Source: Neobacillus drentensis
Lineage (GTDB): Bacteria; Bacillota; Bacilli; Bacillales; Cytobacillaceae
Assembly: GCF_021560175.1 (NCBI RefSeq)
Contig: NZ_CP091110.1
Span: 920,001 to 984,000, forward strand
Length of the DNA stretch: 64,000 nucleotides
Reading direction: 5' to 3'
Shown: positions 16,222 through 23,010 of the stretch, in pieces
Position numbering within the stretch: the stretch's first letter is position 1
Layout: each line of letters opens with the position of its first letter
Position numbers and translations under genes: made by a program
Notes under the pieces: generated by a model
Told to the model about the DNA's origin: nothing
Seen by the model: only the letters and a program-made list of their open reading frames with translations
The model's database searches: none

Positions 16222-17637
16222 ATGAATTTATTTAGAAAGAAATCAATACAAGAGCTTATTAAAGAAGTTGGTCAAAGGGATGTAACCTTAAAGAAAGAGT
16301 TAGGAGCATTTGATTTATCAATGCTTGGAATTGGTGCCATTATTGGAACGGGTATATTTGTGCTAACAGGAGTAGCTGCTGCCGAACATGCAGGTCCTGC
16401 CTTAATCCTTTCCTTTATCATATCTGGGTTAGCCTGTGTATTTGCAGCTTTATGTTATGCTGAGTTCGCTTCAACAGTCCCGGTTTCTGGAAGTGCTTAT
16501 ACTTACAGCTACGCTACCTTTGGTGAGATCATCGCATGGATTTTAGGCTGGGATTTAATTCTCGAATATGGGCTTGCATCATCAGCAGTAGCCAGTGGTT
16601 GGTCAGGCTATTTCCAAGGCTTATTAGCAGGGTTTGGAATTCATTTTCCTAAAGCAATCACTAGTGCTTATAATCCTGCAAATGGAACGTTTATTGATGT
16701 TCCAGCTATCTTAATTGTATTCATTATCACAATGTTACTAACACAAGGTGTAAAAAAATCTACCCGATTAAATACGATTATGGTTCTTATCAAACTGGCA
16801 GTTGTCGTATTATTTATTGTGGTTGGAGTATGGTATGTTAAACCAGGTAATTGGACTCCGTTTATGCCGTTTGGATTCTCTGGTGTGACGACGGGTGCAG
16901 CTACAGTCTTTTTTGCTTATATTGGTTTTGACGCTGTTGCTACAGCCGCCGAAGAAGTGAAAAATCCGCAAAAAAATATGCCGATTGGCATTATTGCATC
17001 ACTATTAGTTTGTACGGTTTTATATATTCTTGTATCTGGTATCTTAACAGGGATTGTTCCTTATCAACAGCTAGATGTTAAAAACCCAGTAGCGTTTGCT
17101 CTTAACTACATTCACCAGGATTGGGTAGCAGGATTCATTTCGGTAGGAGCTATTGCCGGTATCACGACAGTATTATTAGTTATGATTTATGGACAAACAC
17201 GTTTATTCTATGCAATCAGCCGTGATGGCTTACTGCCTAAGGTATTTTCTAAAGTAGATAAAAAGAAGCAAACACCAATGGTGAACTCTTGGATCACTTG
17301 TTTATTGGTATCAATCTTTGCAGGGTTAGTTCCATTAGGAAAGCTTGCAGAATTGGTAAATATCGGAACACTATTTGCCTTTATGACTGTATCTGTTGGA
17401 ATCTTATATCTACGTAAAAACAAGCAGGCACCAAAAACAGGTTTCCGTGTACCGTTTGTACCCTATATTCCGATTCTTGCTTTCTTATTCTGTGGCTATT
17501 TAGCTCTTCAGCTTCCAGCCATATCATGGATTAGTTTCGCTATTTGGCTAGTGCTCGGATTGTTTGTTTATTTTGGTTATGGACGCAGGCATTCAACGCT
17601 AAATTATAAAGCTGACCGAATCAAGAACGTCAGCTAA
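16222..17637 (+). CDS. APC-family amino acid permease (YfnA/CAT type)
   Basis: A 471-residue permease with 12-13 hydrophobic helices. The first helix carries GIGAIIGTGIFVLTG, the APC substrate-binding motif, and FFAYIGFDAVATAAEEVKNP marks the cationic amino acid transporter subgroup. The start is ATG 16222, with AAGGGGGG just upstream; the frame is open further 5' but that part is the leader. Transported amino acids cannot be assigned exactly. Monocistronic, with its own terminator. Confidence 0.92.
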   Translation: MNLFRKKSIQELIKEVGQRDVTLKKELGAFDLSMLGIGAIIGTGIFVLTGVAAAEHAGPALILSFIISGLACVFAALCYAEFASTVPVSGSAYTYSYATFGEIIAWILGWDLILEYGLASSAVASGWSGYFQGLLAGFGIHFPKAITSAYNPANGTFIDVPAILIVFIITMLLTQGVKKSTRLNTIMVLIKLAVVVLFIVVGVWYVKPGNWTPFMPFGFSGVTTGAATVFFAYIGFDAVATAAEEVKNPQKNMPIGIIASLLVCTVLYILVSGILTGIVPYQQLDVKNPVAFALNYIHQDWVAGFISVGAIAGITTVLLVMIYGQTRLFYAISRDGLLPKVFSKVDKKKQTPMVNSWITCLLVSIFAGLVPLGKLAELVNIGTLFAFMTVSVGILYLRKNKQAPKTGFRVPFVPYIPILAFLFCGYLALQLPAISWISFAIWLVLGLFVYFGYGRRHSTLNYKADRIKNVS

Positions 17638-17646
17638 TCAACTCGG

Positions 17647-17680
17647 AAAAAGAACTTGCTTTTGGCAAGTTCTTTTTTTT
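17647..17680 (+). terminator. Intrinsic terminator of the permease gene
   Basis: AGAACTTGC at 17651-17659 pairs with GCAAGTTCT at 17665-17673, followed by TTTTTTT. Confidence 0.9.
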
Positions 17681-17700
17681 GATTGAATTAACTCGAAAAA

Positions 17701-17707
17701 TGTCGAA
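17701..17707 (+). promoter_or_regulatory. Spo0A box candidate upstream of the kinase gene
   Basis: TGTCGAA is the exact 7-base core of the B. subtilis 0A box. It lies 50 bases upstream of a -10-like TAGAAT (17757-17762) and 112 bases upstream of the kinase start. A 7-base match is weak alone. Confidence 0.4.
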
Positions 17708-17818
17708 AATACACGATTTGATAAAAAAAATGTCATTTTAATTCTTAAAAAAATGGTAGAATAGGAATGGGCTTGAATAACTACTTTTTTAATACAAGTG
17801 AATTAGGGAGAAACGAAT

Positions 17819-19060
17819 ATGAAAGAGGGAAACAGAAATCCCAAGTTATTTATTGAAGAGAGAAAGGCTATTATTTTATTTTTATGGTTGTTTTATATCG
17901 TATATTATTCATTTGAGATTTTTTATTACTTAAGTAAATCGACAATATATAAAGAAAAAGATTTAATATCCACTAGTATGGTAAGCCTAGGTTTATTTTT
18001 AGTTGTTTTAATCTTTGGAGTCTATTTTATTAAAAAGGGTAATCCTTTTATTGTTAAGTATATATACATTTACAGTTACTTAGGAATTGATTTAGTTGAT
18101 ACATTACTGACGTATTGGGGTAAAGATATTCCATATACATCTGGGAATATTGTAGAGGTATTATTTTTCTTATATAGCCCGATTTTTGTAAATAAGCGGT
18201 TCTTTTGGTTAGTGTCATTGGGGCTTATCGGTAAAGAAGTAATTTTAGGCTTAATTTTACAAAGTATGAATGTATTAATGCCAATAGTTATTTATATTAT
18301 CCTTTCCTTAATTGCTTATACTGTACTAATTCGGTTTAATTCTTATATCAAATCTATAACTGCTGTTTATGAAGAATTACGTCATAAAGAGAAGTTAGCC
18401 GTTATTGGTCAAATGGCTGCAGGGATAGGTCACGAAATTCGTAATCCTTTATCATCCTTAAAAGGCTTTGCTCAATTACAGCATGAGCGCAGTCCGAATT
18501 CAAATGAGTTCTATCCTATCATGATTCAAGAAATTGATAGGATTAATTCAATTGTTAATGATTTAATGTATCTAGGTAAACCAAAAGAAATAAATTTTGA
18601 AAAAGCGCGGATTGAAGAAATTATTGCTTATACTCTTTCAATTACTCAACAACAGGCCGAGATGCAGGGAGTTAAGATTGAGACGTTTATGGAAGGTCCT
18701 TTACCACCGATTGAATGTGATGGAAAACAATTGAAGCAAGTGTTTCTTAATTTAATAAAGAATGCAATTGAATCCATGGTTGATGGTGGTAGGATTAAGA
18801 TAAATGTTAAAACTGTCTCCTCTAAAAAAATGTATATCTCCATCCAGGATGAGGGGTGTGGAATAGAGGATAGTAACATCTTAAATTTAGGAGAACCTTT
18901 CTTTACCACAAAAAAGGATGGAACAGGACTTGGGTTAATGGTTACAAATCAAATCATTAAGGATCATAATGGAAAGTTGAAAATTGAGAGTGTAATTGGA
19001 GAAGGTACAGAAGTAAAAGTTTCTCTACCGATAATGCAGAAAAATCAAATCAAGAAATAG
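17819..19060 (+). CDS. Membrane sensor histidine kinase, sporulation-kinase-like
   Basis: 413 residues. Residues about 15-185 form six hydrophobic helices with short loops. Then come the phosphoacceptor domain with GIGHEIRNPLSSLKGFAQL (His about residue 205) and an HATPase domain with NLIKNAIESM, DEGCGI and TTKKDGTGLGL. The H-box is close to KinB and other kinases of the Spo0 phosphorelay, and there is no adjacent response regulator, as for those kinases. The membrane part, including the YTSGNIVEVLFF and FFWLVSLGL stretches, is shared with the HD-GYP protein encoded next (YSSGNVVEVFLI, YFWIVSLGV). The likely ligand is the small peptide encoded downstream. AGGGAG lies before the ATG. Confidence 0.9.
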   Translation: MKEGNRNPKLFIEERKAIILFLWLFYIVYYSFEIFYYLSKSTIYKEKDLISTSMVSLGLFLVVLIFGVYFIKKGNPFIVKYIYIYSYLGIDLVDTLLTYWGKDIPYTSGNIVEVLFFLYSPIFVNKRFFWLVSLGLIGKEVILGLILQSMNVLMPIVIYIILSLIAYTVLIRFNSYIKSITAVYEELRHKEKLAVIGQMAAGIGHEIRNPLSSLKGFAQLQHERSPNSNEFYPIMIQEIDRINSIVNDLMYLGKPKEINFEKARIEEIIAYTLSITQQQAEMQGVKIETFMEGPLPPIECDGKQLKQVFLNLIKNAIESMVDGGRIKINVKTVSSKKMYISIQDEGCGIEDSNILNLGEPFFTTKKDGTGLGLMVTNQIIKDHNGKLKIESVIGEGTEVKVSLPIMQKNQIKK

Positions 19061-19231
19061 TTCTATAATTCTACAAAAAATTGCACAATAAAGTATGCTA
19101 TGCGTTTTTTCTATGTTATATAATGTAGAGTAATAGGGTATGCTAATTTATTTTAGGGAATTATGACATTATCGATTAAAAGTATCTCTACAAATTTTTT
19201 AGTAGTGTGTCATGCGCACTTGGAGGATTAT

Positions 19232-20395
19232 ATGTTACCACATGAAGAACAACGTACCGTTAAATGGTTTCTAATATTTTTTTATATAATTATGTTGGGC
19301 TATGACTTTTTCTACTATTATTTTTTGCCGGTGCATGTAAAACATGTGGAAGGCGGATTACCTAGTAACTTTTGGTATTTAAACTATATTGTTTTATTCT
19401 TATTGATTCCAGTTATATTTTATTTAATAAAAACAAACAAGCAATTTTGGGTAAAATATGTGTTTTTTATTAGCTATCTATTAACAGCTTTTACTGTTGA
19501 TATAGTTTCCTTTTATCACAGTGATAGAACTTATTCTAGTGGTAATGTAGTAGAAGTGTTTTTAATTTTCACATTACCAATCTTCCTAAATAAAAAATAT
19601 TTTTGGATAGTAAGTTTAGGTGTTCTTGTAAAGTATGTTTTAACAGCTATTATCTTAAATAATACTTATCTAATTCTTCCAATTATATTATTTGCTGTTA
19701 TATCAGTTCTTTCCTTATTTTTATTGGTTCGCTTTCAAGGCTATGTCCGTGCTATTAAAATTTCTTATGATAAACAGTTAGAGGGTATGGTAAAGGGAGT
19801 AATTGCAACTCTTGAGTTAAAGGATCCATATACCAGAGGGCATAGTGAACGGGTTGCAAGCTATGCACTGTTACTAGCTCGAGAAATTGATAAGTTATCC
19901 AAAGAGGAACAAAAGTCTTTTTATTATGCATGCTTATTACATGATATTGGGAAGGTGCATATACCTGATCATATATTAATGAAACCTGAGAGGTTGACAA
20001 AAGAAGAATTTGAAATTATTAAATCACATCCAAGTGTAGGTGCAGAAGCAGTTAAGGATGTTGAGGGAATACAGGATAGCATTTGCGTGATTCGTTCACA
20101 TCATGAACGATGGGATGGGAAAGGTTATCCAGATCAATTAAAGGGGGAAGAAATTCCTTTGCTTGCTAGGGTTACAACTATTGCAGATGCTTTTGATGCA
20201 ATGACATCCTCCCGTTCTTATCGGGCAGCAATGCCTGTTGAAGAAGCATATCAACGCATTATTGATGGAGAGGGTTCCCAGTTTGATCCAACGTTATTGG
20301 AAGAATTCAAAAAAGTATTCCCTGCCTGGGTTGAATTTCATAAAAAATATCCGTGGACTAAACAATGGGAATTACCTAAGGAGGTGGAATTATGA
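19232..20395 (+). CDS. HD-GYP domain protein (putative c-di-GMP phosphodiesterase) with a membrane sensor
   Basis: 387 residues from ATG 19232, which has GGAGG five bases upstream; an earlier in-frame ATG at 19163 lacks a site. Six hydrophobic helices (about 10-185) resemble those of the upstream kinase. The cytoplasmic half is a full HD-GYP domain: GHSERVASYA, LLHDIGK, and HHERWDGKGYP, where HHE...DGxGYP is the HD-GYP signature, then ADAFDAMTSSRSYR. Such domains hydrolyse c-di-GMP. Its stop codon overlaps the ATG of the 21-residue peptide gene (ATGA), so the two are translationally coupled. A TATATAAT box at 19117-19124 may give it its own promoter. Confidence 0.92.
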   Translation: MLPHEEQRTVKWFLIFFYIIMLGYDFFYYYFLPVHVKHVEGGLPSNFWYLNYIVLFLLIPVIFYLIKTNKQFWVKYVFFISYLLTAFTVDIVSFYHSDRTYSSGNVVEVFLIFTLPIFLNKKYFWIVSLGVLVKYVLTAIILNNTYLILPIILFAVISVLSLFLLVRFQGYVRAIKISYDKQLEGMVKGVIATLELKDPYTRGHSERVASYALLLAREIDKLSKEEQKSFYYACLLHDIGKVHIPDHILMKPERLTKEEFEIIKSHPSVGAEAVKDVEGIQDSICVIRSHHERWDGKGYPDQLKGEEIPLLARVTTIADAFDAMTSSRSYRAAMPVEEAYQRIIDGEGSQFDPTLLEEFKKVFPAWVEFHKKYPWTKQWELPKEVEL

Positions 20396-20457
20396 AAATC
20401 CGTAAGCTTAAAAAAGTAAAAACAACTTGCTGGTGGTGTCCATTTGTAGGATTATAA
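20392..20457 (+). CDS. Short basic peptide with a CWWC motif (21 aa), candidate signalling peptide precursor
   Basis: ATG at 20392 overlaps the TGA of the HD-GYP gene. AAGGAGGTGG, an almost perfect ribosome site, lies 5 bases upstream inside that gene. The product is 21 residues: six Lys/Arg in the first ten, then a C-terminal TCWWCPFVGL. A basic leader, a hydrophobic Cys/Trp/Pro tail and a position between two proteins sharing a sensor domain and a PqqD-M50 protease all fit a processed extracellular peptide. The two Cys could form a disulfide, a thioether or a thiolactone; none can be deduced. A strong terminator follows directly. I know no family for it. Confidence 0.75.
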   Translation: MKIRKLKKVKTTCWWCPFVGL

Positions 20458-20459
20458 GC

Positions 20460-20508
20460 AGATTAAAAGAAGGATGCTAATTATAATTTGGCATCCTTCT
20501 TTTAATCT
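20460..20508 (+). terminator. Terminator between the peptide and protease genes
   Basis: AGATTAAAAGAAGGATGC at 20460-20477 pairs perfectly over 18 bases with its complement at 20491-20508. The T-rich part lies inside the 3' arm (TTCTTTTAATCTTT). It would leave the peptide mRNA with a stable 3' end and let only some transcripts reach the protease gene. Confidence 0.85.
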
Positions 20509-20537
20509 TTGACAAAAAAAGTGAAAAGGGTGTTTCC

Positions 20538-21719
20538 ATGTGCCTAACACTAAATTCTTCTTTATTGTTGGTTCCAGTCGAGATTAGGAAGGATAAGTAC
20601 AATTACATTGTAGAAGATATAATTTCAGGTGAGTTCTATGAAATGCCTGAAATCTGTATTGATGCAATCAATCTGATTTATGAGGGGTTGCGTTTAGGGG
20701 ATATTCAGAAGGCACTAATTTTAAAATATCCTGATGAAGTGGTTGACCTTATTGGTTTTGCTGAACAGCTAATGGATATGCAACTTATTGCGGAATTTGA
20801 CGGTGTAAGACTTGAACGGATAGAGAAGCCCGTGGATAGATTAGGCTTTTTATGGATTTCACCCACAATGGGCCGTTTCTTTTTTAATAAAACATCATAT
20901 TGTGTTTATGCCGCTTTATTTGTTTTAAACCTTATCCTTTTTATCAAAGAACCTGTATTATTTCCACACTATAAAGACCTGTTTATTTTCAAATATATGG
21001 CGTTAAATATCCCTGTATGGCTTTTATTAACCTTCTTTTTAGTCTTAATCCATGAATTCGGTCATGTATTAGCAATGAGGGCCTATAATCTGCCAACTAG
21101 ATTGGAAGTTGGCCACCGTTTATTCCTTGTTGTTTTAGAAACCGATATGTCATCTGTTTGGAAATTACCCTCAAAAAAAAGAAATGTTCTATATTTAGCC
21201 GGTGTCTCTTTTGACATTGTGATATTATCAATTGCATTAATTAGTAAGCTCATCGCTCCAACTAGTACAGATATTCTCCAAGGTATATTGAATATTATAA
21301 TATTAGACACTTTCATCCGAATGGTCTATCAACTATGTGTTTACATGAAAACTGATTTTTATTATGTTTTAGAGAATATATCTGGCTGCTATAATTTAAT
21401 GGAAAATGCACAGCAAATGATAAGCAAGAGACTTCCCATATTTAAGTCTAATGAAATAAAAGATGATGTGTTTGCCGGGGAAAGGAAAACAGTCCTTATT
21501 TATTCCATTTTTTATTGTATTGGGGTTTTATTGACCGTTTCTCTCTATATCTTCTTTTATATTCCACAAGTGTTGTTTGCTTTGAAAAAGGTTTTTCCAG
21601 GTTTCTCACATGGACCTGGCTCGACATCATTTTGGGATGCGACTGCTTTCTCTTTACAAATAATAATTGGTATAGTCCTTCTCCTATACTCATGGCGGAA
21701 AAAGTACATTCAAAGGTAA
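20538..21719 (+). CDS. PqqD-like domain fused to M50 membrane zinc peptidase (YydH-like)
   Basis: 393 residues. Residues about 8-95 look like a PqqD-type winged-helix (RiPP recognition element): a beta-rich start, the SGEFYEMPEICIDAI turn, then helices ending FAEQLMDMQLIAEF. The rest has about 7-8 hydrophobic helices with the zinc motif HEFGH (about residue 174) in LLTFFLVLIHEFGHVLAMRA and a later LAGVSFDIVI where M50 proteases carry the third ligand Asp. This is the layout of YydH-type proteases that act on small peptides. The start ATG has AAGGGTG 6 bases upstream. The obvious substrate is the 21-residue peptide encoded just before it. No radical SAM or other maturase is adjacent. Confidence 0.87.
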   Translation: MCLTLNSSLLLVPVEIRKDKYNYIVEDIISGEFYEMPEICIDAINLIYEGLRLGDIQKALILKYPDEVVDLIGFAEQLMDMQLIAEFDGVRLERIEKPVDRLGFLWISPTMGRFFFNKTSYCVYAALFVLNLILFIKEPVLFPHYKDLFIFKYMALNIPVWLLLTFFLVLIHEFGHVLAMRAYNLPTRLEVGHRLFLVVLETDMSSVWKLPSKKRNVLYLAGVSFDIVILSIALISKLIAPTSTDILQGILNIIILDTFIRMVYQLCVYMKTDFYYVLENISGCYNLMENAQQMISKRLPIFKSNEIKDDVFAGERKTVLIYSIFYCIGVLLTVSLYIFFYIPQVLFALKKVFPGFSHGPGSTSFWDATAFSLQIIIGIVLLLYSWRKKYIQR

Positions 21720-21850
21720 ACCTGTATTCGGACAACGGCAAGAATCTCTCCTTCTTTAAAACTCCACCACTCGTTTGTGACAGGAATTTGTCTAAAATAA
21801 CTTTTTTAGGGGTTTTTCACCCGCATAATAGGGGATTTCCCTGATATAGA

Positions 21851-21908
21851 TAACACTTCTATTTTTCTTACAATAAGGGTAAGAAAAAACGGAAGTGTTA
21901 TTTTTTTT
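21851..21908 (+). terminator. Strong terminator/attenuator directly before the Mo-enzyme operon
   Basis: TAACACTTC at 21851-21859 pairs with GAAGTGTTA at 21892-21900; inside it TTTTTCTTAC (21862-21871) pairs with GTAAGAAAAA (21879-21888). Eight T follow, then GAGGAGG and the ATG at 21925. There is no room for a promoter after it, so operon transcription must read through: an attenuator is likely. Bases 21720-21850 hold no gene. Confidence 0.8.
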
Positions 21909-21924
21909 GAGGAGGATCAAGAAA

Positions 21925-23010
21925 ATGCAATCAACCACTGTTGCAACGACCAAAAAAGCGGGACGCACTGTTAATGATGCCTTTGCATCACACTTTGCTA
22001 AATCCATGTTTTTAACCATCGTCGGACTTATCATTTTAACCTTTATCGGAACGAGAATGTTTACACATATTGACTTAAACTTATACGGATATATGGTCGG
22101 AACACTTGTCTTCATCGGCGGTTTCTTCTATCGCTTCATTGCATGGGGTGAAAGACCGCCAACTAAAATTATTATCAAAAAAGGTTTAAAGCTTTTATTC
22201 AGAAAAAGTACTCCAAAAACAGCAGTTAGTCATCTCGCCATTTTTGACTTCATCCGGAACCGTGGTGTGTACCGCTGGGTGCAGCATATCCTAATCGGCT
22301 GGGGTTGTGTCCTTGCCTGTATGGTTACGTTCCCGCTCGTGTTCAGCTGGATGTATTTTACAATGGAAGACAATGGATACTATACGATCGTGCTTTTTGG
22401 GATGAACCTTATGAATGTTAAAGCAGATGGATTCATTGCCTGGATGTCCTATAATGCCCTTAATATTGCCGCAATCATGGTAACAGCTGGTGTATGTATG
22501 GCTTTATATCGCCGTTTAAAAAACATGCAAGCCCGAGCAGAACAAAAATTTATGTATGATTTTTTACCGCTTTACTTATTATTATTTATTTCAGTTACGG
22601 GCTTACTGCTAACCTTTCAAAACGTAGTACTGCACGGCTGGATGCAGCCGCAAATGTCACTAATCCATCAATTTTCAGTAATAGTAACATTAATTTATTT
22701 ACCATTTGGAAAGCTTGCACATATCCCATTCCGGCCAATGAGTGTATTCGCAAGAAACTACCGTGAACATTACGCTGAACAAGAAATGAAAAAATGTAAA
22801 GTGTGCGGAGATCATTTCGTATCCGTTGAACAATCAAAGGATGTCATAAATGTATTAGGCGTAAATGAGATGGAATTTAACATGGAAGACGGCTTTAATC
22901 TTGCTGAGTTATGCCTGCCATGCCGAAGAAAATATCGTATAGCTAGATTTTCAGGATTCCCAACACATCAAGTAAAGGTTAAGGAGGCAAACCAGAATGC
23001 AAAGGGATAA
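21925..23010 (+). CDS. NarI/DsrM-like membrane protein with C-terminal CxxC motifs
   Basis: 361 residues. Two helices near the N-terminus (about 30-75), then a block of about five helices (about 120-280) with His residues in HILIGWGC, VLHGW and LIHQFSVIVTLIYLPFGKLAHI, the pattern of b-type haem ligands in NarI/DsrM quinol-oxidising subunits. The soluble tail has CKVCGDHF and CLPCRRK, a probable metal site. It is the likely electron input from menaquinol to the Mo enzyme that follows. The start ATG 21925 has GAGGAGG. The 3' end overlaps the next gene by 14 bases. Confidence 0.8.
   Translation: MQSTTVATTKKAGRTVNDAFASHFAKSMFLTIVGLIILTFIGTRMFTHIDLNLYGYMVGTLVFIGGFFYRFIAWGERPPTKIIIKKGLKLLFRKSTPKTAVSHLAIFDFIRNRGVYRWVQHILIGWGCVLACMVTFPLVFSWMYFTMEDNGYYTIVLFGMNLMNVKADGFIAWMSYNALNIAAIMVTAGVCMALYRRLKNMQARAEQKFMYDFLPLYLLLFISVTGLLLTFQNVVLHGWMQPQMSLIHQFSVIVTLIYLPFGKLAHIPFRPMSVFARNYREHYAEQEMKKCKVCGDHFVSVEQSKDVINVLGVNEMEFNMEDGFNLAELCLPCRRKYRIARFSGFPTHQVKVKEANQNAKG

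Noticed and set aside
21515..21844. 109-codon frame overlapping the end of the M50 gene
   Set aside because: Out of frame with the clearly coding protease, without a ribosome site, and running into the leader of the next operon.
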